Shown piece after piece: positions 16,099-23,866 of a DNA stretch of 64,000 nucleotides. The stretch lies in contig QMIT01000006.1 of the NCBI GenBank assembly GCA_024434115.1, positions 266,211-330,210 on the forward strand, written 5' to 3'. Under the pieces are notes generated by a model. The model searched no databases. It saw only the letters and a list, made by a program, of their open reading frames with translations, and had not been told where the DNA came from. Made by a program: the position numbers and the translations under genes. The stretch comes from Chloroflexota bacterium (GTDB lineage: Bacteria; Chloroflexota; Anaerolineae; Aggregatilineales; J027). The stretch's first letter is position 1; each line of letters begins with the position of its first letter.

Positions 16099-17064
16099 TT
16101 ATTCGACCTCAAGCGTAACCAATATCAAGCTATCCGCGCCCGATTCTGCACCCCAAACCTCGCCTTCCCGCCCCAAGATTTGCCGCACCGCCGCCCCCGG
16201 ATTCGGGATAGCATACGTCTCAAAGGTTTCGGTTTCCGGGTCAAAACGTACAAGGCTGTTGTTGCCAAAATCGCTCAACCACACATCATCCCGCTCATCC
16301 ACATACACCGCGTAGGGCATGGGATTGTCACCGGGCAAACGCCATTCCTGCCATGAGCCATCCGCCGGATCATACATCCCAAGCTGGCCCGCGTTCCATT
16401 CGCTGATCCACAACCGTCCCTCGGAATCCGACCAGATGCGGCGTGCCCCTTGATTGGGGGTCGGCGGTTCAATCACCGTTACCTCACCTGTCTCAATATC
16501 AATTTTGGCGATATGGCTGCCCGCCAGCGACGCATAATACACATCCCCGTCCGGCGTGGTGGCAATCCCATAGGGTCCACGACCACGCGGCGCATCAAAC
16601 ACCTCAACTTCGCCCGTCTCAGGGTCAACCCGCCCATACACGCCATTTTGCCCGGTAAACCAGAGGATGCCATTGCCATCAAAAGACGCGGTGTTTAAAT
16701 TGGCATTCGGCGCGTCATCGGGCAGGGGAAATATTTCGACTGCTTCCGTTTCGGGGTCTACCCGCACAATCGCATTTAGACCACTATCCGTCACCCAAGC
16801 GGCATCATCTGGCCCGATAATAACGCCGTGAGGCTGCGAGCCTCTGCCCAACGCGATATGATGAAATTCGCCTGTTTCGGGATCAAGCCGCCCCAATGCC
16901 CCCGTGCGTTGGGCTGTAAACCAGACTGTGCCATCAGGAGCGGGCGCGACATCGTGGGGATGCGAACCACTTTGTACGGGAAATTCTGTGATTTCGGATT
17001 TGGCCTGCGCCATTGGTACAAAAATCAGCAGCGCCAGTATCGTGACGATGAGACAACGTTGCAT
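16099..17064 (-). CDS. Secreted Vgb-like beta-propeller protein
   Basis: A 321-residue protein. ATG at 17064 is chosen because AAAGGTGA precedes it; GTG at 17082 overlaps that site. A signal peptide (about 1-21, ending AQA) is followed by six or seven blades of about 42 residues. Each blade has the signature DPETGE/DPETEAVE plus WFT, WVTD or WISEWN. This is the repeat of the virginiamycin B lyase/NHL-type propellers. True Vgb lyases are cytoplasmic and linearise streptogramins, so an exported member is more likely a binding protein or an enzyme of different activity. A 15-bp palindrome at 17178 lies in its upstream region. Confidence 0.85.
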   Translation of the reverse strand: MQRCLIVTILALLIFVPMAQAKSEITEFPVQSGSHPHDVAPAPDGTVWFTAQRTGALGRLDPETGEFHHIALGRGSQPHGVIIGPDDAAWVTDSGLNAIVRVDPETEAVEIFPLPDDAPNANLNTASFDGNGILWFTGQNGVYGRVDPETGEVEVFDAPRGRGPYGIATTPDGDVYYASLAGSHIAKIDIETGEVTVIEPPTPNQGARRIWSDSEGRLWISEWNAGQLGMYDPADGSWQEWRLPGDNPMPYAVYVDERDDVWLSDFGNNSLVRFDPETETFETYAIPNPGAAVRQILGREGEVWGAESGADSLILVTLEVE

Positions 17065-17177
17065 AACGACTTCACCTTTCACCGTTTTTCTTTAAAACTA
17101 TACCCCGAAGCCCCCCCCTGAGTTCCCTATCACAAATCCTAACGGTCAATTATGACCCTAAACCATATCAAATGCTG

Positions 17178-17192
17178 GCACTTGACAAGTGC
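17178..17192. promoter_or_regulatory. Perfect palindrome upstream of the Vgb-like gene
   Basis: GCACTTGACAAGTGC consists of two exact 7-base arms around one A. It lies about 115 bp upstream of the propeller gene start and 65 bp beyond the stop of the ABC permease gene. Its size fits an operator for a dimeric regulator; a hairpin with a one-base loop would not form well in RNA. Confidence 0.4.
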
Positions 17193-17256
17193 ATCCCGTT
17201 TAACTGCCCCTACTAACGCTATTTTTCGCACTATCCACATAAAACCGAATAGGCGA

Positions 17257-19845
17257 TTATTCTGATCGTATCGCCTCCACTGGCTGAATCCGCCCGATGC
17301 GCCACGCCGGATATAGCCCCGCCAACAGTGCCGCTAGAATGGCTACCGCAAAGGCCTGCGCGAAAAACTGCCATCGGATAAAAATCTCCATAGACCAGCC
17401 AAAACTCCGCAGATTAATGACCTTAATTAGCGCCATTGCCAGCGCCAAACCCACTGGCATCGCCATAATCCCCGCCACCGTGCCCATAATCCCCGTTTCC
17501 CACAGGGTCAGCCGCAGCATTTGTTTTTGCGTCAGCCCGTTGGAGCGCATAATCCCAATCTCCCGCCGCCGCTCCAATTGCAGGGCCATCAACGCGCTCA
17601 AAATGCCGATAAACGCCACCACCGTCGCCAGCAAATTTAGCGCCCCCGTAATGGCAAACGTCCGGTCAAACACTTCCATCGCACTCTGGCGCAGTTCCCG
17701 GTTGGATTGAATCAACAGTTGCGATCCCGAAAGTTCATCTTGCAGTCGCGCCACCACCGCATCAATATCTGCTCCCGGCTCAACATATGCCCCAATTGCC
17801 GTGATGCTGTCATCATTCCACAAGCGGCGATAGGTCTCTAGTCCCATCGTGATATGCCCCTGACTGGTGGTGTAATCTTGATAAATCCCCAATACCGCGA
17901 ATTCATGCGGCCCTTGTTCGGTTAGCAGGGTAATGGTCAAATCGTCCCGCCATTCAATGCCCCGGCTGTTGGCAAAAGGCTCCGTCAGCAGGACAGCATC
18001 GCCATTCACCACCCGCTCATAGATTTCGGCGTTGCTCAAATCCACCTTATGGACAAAATGACGCCGATCCTCTGAAATATCGCTCATAATCGCGCTCAGG
18101 GGCACGGGCCGATCATCGCCGACCTCTGCCACTTGTGTCTGACGGGTATAGACGACGTGGCGAACCCCCTCAACTTGGGCAACCCGTTCAATCAAATCGC
18201 GGCTGATAGGCGTTCCACTTTGACTCGCTGTGCCATTTGGCGGACTAATAAATACATCGGCTCGCAAGGTTTGACCCAGCCAATCTTCCACAGTAATACG
18301 AAACGACCCCACCATAATCGTGACGCCAACGATCACACTGACTGCCAGCATCAACGCCGCAATCGCCACACTCGTCCGGCTCAGGTTGCGTAAAATGCTG
18401 CGGGGAGCTATCCGTCCCACCAATCCCCCCAATAGCCCGGTCAGCAGTGGCAAAATGGGCATTATCCACAGGACGACCAGTGCCGTCAGCAGTGCCAAGC
18501 CGTTGATGATGGAAAATATCCCGGCGAAGTTAATCATCAAGGCTTTAAATCGCAGCAACCCCACCCCGACAATCGCCATGACGATGCCCGCAATCGTGAT
18601 ATAGGGGATGATTTTGAGGGTGCGCTGTTCAAGGTCACTCCGACGGTTGGCACTAATGGGCGGAGTATTGGTCGCTTCATAGGCAGGCAAAAAGGCCGCA
18701 AATAAGGCCGCCCCTACCCCCATCACGAAGCCTTTAATCAGCGTAAACGCCGAGACATAGAGCGACTGCACGGTCACGGTAAAAAACACATCATTGATAC
18801 TCTGCGTGACGACCTCAACTGTCGCCCGCCCCAAAATGATGCCTAATCCTAAGCCGAACGCCGCCCCGATACTGCTTAATAAAAGGGCTTCGCTAATCAC
18901 CAGAGCAAAAATTTGGCGACGTGTCACCCCGATGCTGCGTAAAATGCCAATGACCGGGCGGCGCTGTACCACGCTGAACATGACCGTGTTGTAGACCAAA
19001 AACATGCCCACCACCAGCGCCAATAAACTAAGGGCAGTCAGGTTTAATTCGAAGGCATCTGTCAACTGCCCCACCGCTTCACTTCGTGCACGGGCTGTCA
19101 TCAACGATGCCCCCGGTGGCAAAATGGCTTTAATGTCAGTGATTACGGAACGACCTTCCGGCGTTTCGGGGTCAACAATCAGGTCAATTCGGCTCAATTT
19201 GCCCTGCATCCCCAACAGTTCTTGGGCGGTGCTGATGTCGGCGATCACCATGCCTTGCAGCGCTTGACGGGCCAGTGAATCCGAGGTTCGCAGCAGGCCA
19301 ATCACCGTGACCGTATAGGTTTTATCCCCATATTGCAGGGTCAGGGTGTCATTGGGCCGAATGTCGTACTGTCTGGCTAAATCCTCCCCCATCAAAATCG
19401 TGTTGGGCTGGATAAAAAATCGCCCCAACGCCAGCATATCCGGTTCATCCGTGCCTGTATCAATCGCATTTTGGGTATTGATGTAATTGCGAAACGGTGG
19501 CTCGGCAAATGGGTCTATTCCAAACAGGCGTAAGGGCTGTTTATCTAATTCCAATGCGACTACGTAATCCGTCACTACGGGGGCGGAATTCTGCCAGCCA
19601 ATCTCGGTGCGGATTTGGGTATAGAGGCTCTCGGCCACTCCATTTGGCCCGCCTGTAATTTCATGGGTAGTTTTCCCGGTGATGGACTCGGTGCTGAGTT
19701 CAAAGGCTTTGCTGGCGCTGTTGTTGGCGATGTCAATGGCGACCATCATGGCGACGCCAATCATCACTCCGATAATCAGCAGCACGCTTTGAATGGAGCG
19801 CCGCCGGATGTATTGCAGCATAATGCGAAGCAACGTGGCGGACAT
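17257..19845 (-). CDS. ABC transporter permease with two FtsX domains
   Basis: An 862-residue integral membrane protein of the MacB/LolC/FtsX type. Residues 17-42 form the first helix, followed by a large periplasm-type domain (about 45-270) and three further helices with the FtsX signature (VYNTVMFSVVQRRPVIGILRS). A middle block of helices (about 405-500) leads to a second external domain (about 515-730) and a second FtsX domain (LERRREIGIMRSNGLT). This ten-helix, duplicated layout is typical of exporters for lipids, peptides or lipoproteins. It follows its ATPase with a 3-bp gap. The substrate is not evident. Confidence 0.93.
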   Translation of the reverse strand: MSATLLRIMLQYIRRRSIQSVLLIIGVMIGVAMMVAIDIANNSASKAFELSTESITGKTTHEITGGPNGVAESLYTQIRTEIGWQNSAPVVTDYVVALELDKQPLRLFGIDPFAEPPFRNYINTQNAIDTGTDEPDMLALGRFFIQPNTILMGEDLARQYDIRPNDTLTLQYGDKTYTVTVIGLLRTSDSLARQALQGMVIADISTAQELLGMQGKLSRIDLIVDPETPEGRSVITDIKAILPPGASLMTARARSEAVGQLTDAFELNLTALSLLALVVGMFLVYNTVMFSVVQRRPVIGILRSIGVTRRQIFALVISEALLLSSIGAAFGLGLGIILGRATVEVVTQSINDVFFTVTVQSLYVSAFTLIKGFVMGVGAALFAAFLPAYEATNTPPISANRRSDLEQRTLKIIPYITIAGIVMAIVGVGLLRFKALMINFAGIFSIINGLALLTALVVLWIMPILPLLTGLLGGLVGRIAPRSILRNLSRTSVAIAALMLAVSVIVGVTIMVGSFRITVEDWLGQTLRADVFISPPNGTASQSGTPISRDLIERVAQVEGVRHVVYTRQTQVAEVGDDRPVPLSAIMSDISEDRRHFVHKVDLSNAEIYERVVNGDAVLLTEPFANSRGIEWRDDLTITLLTEQGPHEFAVLGIYQDYTTSQGHITMGLETYRRLWNDDSITAIGAYVEPGADIDAVVARLQDELSGSQLLIQSNRELRQSAMEVFDRTFAITGALNLLATVVAFIGILSALMALQLERRREIGIMRSNGLTQKQMLRLTLWETGIMGTVAGIMAMPVGLALAMALIKVINLRSFGWSMEIFIRWQFFAQAFAVAILAALLAGLYPAWRIGRIQPVEAIRSE

Positions 19846-19848
19846 TTT

Positions 19849-20643
19849 TTACAGGCCGCTCCCATTATTTTCGAGTTGGGCCATTGAATGTGCCAATTCA
19901 GCGTGCATTTTCTTTTCGAGTTCGGCTTTGATTTCCGCCCCGACCCGCAATCGTTCGGTATCCTCAGTCAATTTGCCATCTTCGATCCGAAACACCCGAT
20001 CCGCATAGGGGATAATGTCCATACTGTGGGTCGCCATAATCAGCGTTTTTCCGGCATTGCGCGTCATATCGAGCAGCAATTTCAGGATGGTTTCGCCCGT
20101 GTGATGGTCGAGATTGCCTGTCGGTTCATCGGCCACAATCAAATCCGGCTGATGCACAATGGCCCGTGCGATAGCGACCCGCTGCTGCTGCCCACCCGAA
20201 AGCCTGTCGGGATAGCTTTTTTCGCGCCCCGCCAATCCAACTTTTGCCAAAACATCAATAGCGCGTGCTTGGGCCTGTTTGCGTGAATTTCCTTGCAATT
20301 CATACGGCAGGGTTACATTTTCCAAGACGGTTAGCGTCGGGATGAGATTAAAGGACTGGAAAATGATGCCGATGTGATTGCGCCGAAAGATGGTGCGGGC
20401 ATGTTCGCTGAGGGCCGTGATGGCGGTGTCATTGACGCTGACACGTCCACTGTCGGGGGCATCAATCCCACTTATCAGATTGAGCATGGTGCTTTTGCCG
20501 CTGCCGGATGGCCCAAGCAAAACGGCAAACTCACCTTCATAAAAGTTGACGGTCACCTCATCAAGGATGACTCGTCTGTTATCGGTTTCGGTATAGCTTT
20601 TGGAGAGGGCATGGAGTTGGACAATTGGTTTTTGGGATAGCAC
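19849..20643 (-). CDS. ABC transporter ATPase, LolD/MacB type
   Basis: A 264-residue ATPase that powers the permease encoded next to it. Walker A is GPSGSGKS (44-51), the signature is [14 protein letters not shown], and Walker B is [12 protein letters not shown]. The D-loop and H-loop (ATHSMD) are present. The [14 protein letters not shown] and EPTGNLD combination is characteristic of the FtsE/LolD/MacB group. The C-terminal extension (about 235-264) is charged and helical. It is the first gene of the two-gene operon; the hairpin at 20692-20720 separates it from ada. Confidence 0.95.
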   Translation of the reverse strand: MLSQKPIVQLHALSKSYTETDNRRVILDEVTVNFYEGEFAVLLGPSGSGKSTMLNLISGIDAPDSGRVSVNDTAITALSEHARTIFRRNHIGIIFQSFNLIPTLTVLENVTLPYELQGNSRKQAQARAIDVLAKVGLAGREKSYPDRLSGGQQQRVAIARAIVHQPDLIVADEPTGNLDHHTGETILKLLLDMTRNAGKTLIMATHSMDIIPYADRVFRIEDGKLTEDTERLRVGAEIKAELEKKMHAELAHSMAQLENNGSGL

Positions 20644-20691
20644 GGCGAACCTTGTAGTGTTTTTTGCTATGAGGTATACGCCGATTGTACA

Positions 20692-20720
20692 AGGTGGGTT
20701 CTTAGCGGGTCAACCCACCT
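20692..20720 (-). terminator. Inverted repeat between ada and the ABC operon
   Basis: AGGTGGGTT (20692-20700) pairs exactly with AACCCACCT (20712-20720) across 11 bases. It lies 24 bases beyond the ada stop. On the minus strand it is followed by TTGTAC rather than a long T-run, so it is a terminator or 3'-end stabiliser of moderate likelihood. Confidence 0.5.
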
Positions 20721-20744
20721 GTGCAATTTCTCACAATGGCCTCA

Positions 20745-21842
20745 TTAAAACAAAGGGAGTTGGCCTTGCTGGTTCGGGTCATCAATCGCTGTTGGATGTT
20801 GACCATTTTCGAGGGCCAGCAGCCATTGTTTACGCCACAACCCCCCGCCATATCCCCCTAGTTTGCCATCTTTGTTGACGACGCGATGGCAGGGAATGAC
20901 AATCGAAATCCGGTTGAGGCCATTGGCGTGACCCACCGCCCGCTGGCCTTTTTCCGCGCCGATATGATTTGCCAGTGCCTCATATGACCATGTTTTGCCA
21001 TAGGGGATTTCCAGCAGTGCCGACCAGACTTTTTGTTGAAAGGGCGTGCCGGGGTAGACCAACGGAACGGTAAACTGGCGCAATGTACCCTCAAAATAGG
21101 CGGTCAGTTCCTCCTGCAACTTGGTCAGATGTTCATTTGAGCCGGGGACAAGCGCTTGTTTAAAAATCCGTTGGAGGGTCTCAAACTGTGTTTCCAACAT
21201 CCGGCGGTCAGTGAATTCTAACAAGCAGATTCCCTCATCGGATGACCCTGCAATCAATGGCCCGATAGGGCTTTCCAGCCATGCTGTGTAGATACATTGA
21301 CCCTCTCGACTTTGCCCCGGTGCTTGTCCAAACATGCGCTTAAATGCCTCCCTAAACCCGCTGTGTGATTCGTAGCCATGCTCAAAGACGACATGATCTA
21401 ATGTCGCCCCTTCGCGGATGGCCTCAAATGCTACCCCCAACCGCCGCGCCCGACAATACGCTTGGAAGGTCATGCCATAGCGTTTGATAAAAAATCGCCG
21501 TACCCGTACTGGGTCAACGCCCCTTGCCCGCAAATCCCCATCTTGAATTCTAAGTGAAGGATTACATTCAATTTCGTTAACCAGCGGCGCGACCCACTCC
21601 GGTAGCTGCCCTTTGATTTCAAGGGGGTGGCAGCGTTTACATGGCCGATACCCTGCAAAAAGCGCCTCCCGCACAGTGGCAAAAAACTCAACATTCTGAG
21701 GATAGGGCTTGCGGGCGGGACATGAGGGCCGACACACAATGCCCGTCGTCCGCACCGCGACAAAAAAGATGCCATCATAGGACTCATCACCATTCTGATA
21801 AGCCCGTATCATTTCTTCAACCGGAGGCAATAGGCTAATCAT
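20745..21842 (-). CDS. ada: Ada: methyl-DNA repair protein and transcription activator
   Basis: A 365-residue protein with all three Ada parts. The N-terminal zinc domain carries C37, C41, C68 and C71 (GIVCRPSC, YRPCKRC); the cysteine corresponding to C37 accepts methyl groups from phosphotriesters and turns Ada into an activator. An AraC-type helix-turn-helix follows (about 80-180, FQAYCRARRLGVAFEAI). The C-terminal O6-methylguanine transferase has the active-site PCHRVV. ATG at 21842 has GGAG nine bases upstream; GTG at 21857 is a poorer start. The last 20 residues after LLALE are an unremarkable tail. No alkA, alkB or ogt gene is adjacent. Confidence 0.95.
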   Translation of the reverse strand: MISLLPPVEEMIRAYQNGDESYDGIFFVAVRTTGIVCRPSCPARKPYPQNVEFFATVREALFAGYRPCKRCHPLEIKGQLPEWVAPLVNEIECNPSLRIQDGDLRARGVDPVRVRRFFIKRYGMTFQAYCRARRLGVAFEAIREGATLDHVVFEHGYESHSGFREAFKRMFGQAPGQSREGQCIYTAWLESPIGPLIAGSSDEGICLLEFTDRRMLETQFETLQRIFKQALVPGSNEHLTKLQEELTAYFEGTLRQFTVPLVYPGTPFQQKVWSALLEIPYGKTWSYEALANHIGAEKGQRAVGHANGLNRISIVIPCHRVVNKDGKLGGYGGGLWRKQWLLALENGQHPTAIDDPNQQGQLPLF

Positions 21843-21978
21843 CGGGAATTTCTCCACACAGCGCGCTTGCTTGCATGGACTAAATTGTAAGGTTAACCCA
21901 CCGTCGCTTCCACCGAAAAATGAACATGGATATTGGGTCAGGGATGCCGTATCCGTGCCGATTTCTCAAACCGAGGTT

Positions 21979-22830
21979 TTAGCCCAGCCTCAGGAGAAAT
22001 TTCAACGCATCGGGGAACCGTCGTGCCCAATCCACTTCACTGTGCGCCCCACCGTCTTCTTCAAAATACAGCAGATCATCCCCCAATGAATAACCTTTGC
22101 TGACCAGCGATTCAACGACCTGACGCGCATGATACATCAGATAGCTAATGCTCATGTTGGTTTTGCGACGACTGCCTTCATTTGTACCCACATCCAAATA
22201 AATCTTGCCGGGCACATACGAGAGGCCATTGATAAAATCTTGGATGCGTGGCATTCCTGCCCACAATGCTGGACTAAAGACAGCCGTCGAACCGAAAACA
22301 TCAGGACGATGGAAAAATCCGTATAGACTAATCAGGCCACCCATTGATGATCCTGCAATACCCGTGTTTGCGCGATCTGGCAGGGTACGAAATTGGCGAT
22401 CAATCTCTGGTTTGACAGTTTCCACGACAAACCGCAGATAATCATTACCCCGCCCTTTACCAAAACGCGGGTGGTCAAAGGGATTGTATTCTTGCTGCCG
22501 CTGTTCGTTGTTGGGGATACCAACCACAATGAGTTCGGCGTCTGGGCTATACTCGGCAGCCAACATCTCAATAGATTCATCTACCTGCCACTCGCCCGCA
22601 TAGCTGGTGGCAGCGTCAAACAGATTTTGCCCATCCTGCATGTAGAGGACGGGGTAGCGCCGCTGGGCCGTTTCGGGCCAGTTGTACGAAGGGGGTAGAT
22701 AAACAAAAATATCCCGCGTATTTTGCAACTGCGGGCTGTAGATGTTTGTCTTGATTTGGAGATTGCCCGAAACCGTATGCTGTTGCGGGTCTTTATCCAG
22801 CAGATAATCTTGCCAGTGTGTCATTGTCAC
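21979..22830 (-). CDS. Putative esterase (enterochelin esterase-like fold)
   Basis: A 283-residue alpha/beta hydrolase of the esterase D/Fes-like group. The strand YPVLYMQDGQNLFD (about 59-72) is a hallmark. The nucleophile is S162 in GIAGSSMGG. The acid is probably the Asp in YLDVGTNEG, and the His is that of GGAHSEVDWARRF. No signal peptide is visible, so it should act in the cytoplasm. The natural ester cannot be deduced; no siderophore genes surround it. It stands alone between ada and the cytochrome gene. Confidence 0.88.
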   Translation of the reverse strand: MTMTHWQDYLLDKDPQQHTVSGNLQIKTNIYSPQLQNTRDIFVYLPPSYNWPETAQRRYPVLYMQDGQNLFDAATSYAGEWQVDESIEMLAAEYSPDAELIVVGIPNNEQRQQEYNPFDHPRFGKGRGNDYLRFVVETVKPEIDRQFRTLPDRANTGIAGSSMGGLISLYGFFHRPDVFGSTAVFSPALWAGMPRIQDFINGLSYVPGKIYLDVGTNEGSRRKTNMSISYLMYHARQVVESLVSKGYSLGDDLLYFEEDGGAHSEVDWARRFPDALKFLLRLG

Positions 22831-22915
22831 CCCATGCCGATAATAGAGAATGATAAAAGGAAGTGTTCCTGCAATAAATTCCCTATAACCCTAGAGTGAT
22901 GTTCCTAATTCTACA

Positions 22916-23335
22916 CTAGTTCAAGGTTAGCAGATACGCGATTAAATCTGCAATCTGTTGTTTCGACAGCTTGTCGTCATATTTGGAAAACATATTATTG
23001 CGATAGCCTTCCACCACATGCTTGCCGGGAGCGATAATGCTGTTTAGCAAATATTCCTCAGCCGATTTGCCATCTACACGCTCCCCGGCCTCACTGCCAA
23101 TGCCACCCAACCCCGGCCCTGTTGCGCCATCTTCACTGCCTATATTATGGCAGGATTTACAAGCTGGGGCGTCGCCATCGCCTTTTTCAAAAAGTTGCTG
23201 ACCCGCATCGGCATCACGTTCAGCAGGTAAATCGGCAACGGTAAAAGCCGCTTCTTTGCTGTCATCTTCGCAGGCGGTTAGCCCTAAAGTGAAGACCATC
23301 AAGATCAGAACAGGCCATCTATAGCGCATCTTCAT
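22916..23335 (-). CDS. Cytochrome c lipoprotein
   Basis: A 139-residue mono-haem class I cytochrome c anchored by lipid. The N-terminus (MKMRYRWPVL, then a hydrophobic helix) ends in the lipobox LTAC with Cys22. The haem motif CKSCH is at 59-63 and the probable axial Met is M115 in RNNMFS. Its size and sequence resemble the small cytochrome subunits of respiratory oxidases, but no oxidase gene is nearby. TTG at 23344 is in frame but has no advantage over ATG at 23335. It overlaps the end of the DUF4864-like gene by 17 bp, so the two are likely expressed together. Confidence 0.92.
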   Translation of the reverse strand: MKMRYRWPVLILMVFTLGLTACEDDSKEAAFTVADLPAERDADAGQQLFEKGDGDAPACKSCHNIGSEDGATGPGLGGIGSEAGERVDGKSAEEYLLNSIIAPGKHVVEGYRNNMFSKYDDKLSKQQIADLIAYLLTLN

Positions 23336-23738
23336 CAAGGTCAATCCTCAAGACATTATCCGTCATCCAACAGCCCATGTAGGGAGGCAGTTTTTGGCGG
23401 GACAGGGTAAAAACATAGTGGATGGTTTCGCCTTCCGCGCTCATAATTGCCACGATCTGCTGTGCTTCGGCATCCATCACATTGATTGGCCCATACTCCA
23501 CCCCTACCCAGTTGAGCATGGGGGCATAGATTGGGTTTCGGACGAGTTGAATAAAACGATCAATCGGGCCAGTCACGGCGCGGTTGGCAGGTGAGGCGAA
23601 TTGAAAGGCGACCCGAATGCCGTAATCCGGTTCGGGGTCATCATTTTTCTGTAATGCCTCTAGCTGAATTTTGACCACCATCTGGGGAGGTAATTCGGGG
23701 ATGGGCTGCGGCAGCAGATCATCAGCGTTGAAATTCAT
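23319..23738 (-). CDS. DUF4864-like protein
   Basis: A 139-residue protein. ATG at 23738 follows GGTGGTGA and is preferred to ATG at 23753. It resembles DUF4864 proteins in the central block AFQFASPANRAVTGPIDRF…YAPMLNWVGVEYGP and in the strand YVFTLSRQ…GCWMTDNVLRI. DUF4864 members are small, NTF2-like and of unknown function. No signal peptide is visible here. It is the first gene of the pair with the cytochrome c lipoprotein and is divergent from the propeller lipoprotein at 23867. Confidence 0.7.
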   Translation of the reverse strand: MNFNADDLLPQPIPELPPQMVVKIQLEALQKNDDPEPDYGIRVAFQFASPANRAVTGPIDRFIQLVRNPIYAPMLNWVGVEYGPINVMDAEAQQIVAIMSAEGETIHYVFTLSRQKLPPYMGCWMTDNVLRIDLDEDAL

Positions 23739-23760
23739 AGTGTCACCACCCATGTGATTT

Positions 23761-23790
23761 GTGACAAAAATTGCGAACGTAGTTTACACT
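23761..23790 (+). promoter_or_regulatory. Candidate promoter of the propeller lipoprotein gene
   Basis: GTGACA (23761-23766) and TACACT (23785-23790) are 18 bp apart, about 75 bp before the start at 23867. Both boxes match the consensus at 4 or 5 of 6 positions. It lies in the divergent intergenic region. Confidence 0.4.
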
Positions 23791-23866
23791 AATTTGCAAC
23801 GCGCATCTACCGCTTTTAAAATTGCGGAGGCTTTGGCGAAGGAATTTAGAGAGGATAGGCAAGGGT

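Noticed and set aside
16099-17064. Annotation as a virginiamycin B lyase (antibiotic resistance)
   Set aside because: It has a signal peptide, and the propeller repeat alone does not show lyase activity.
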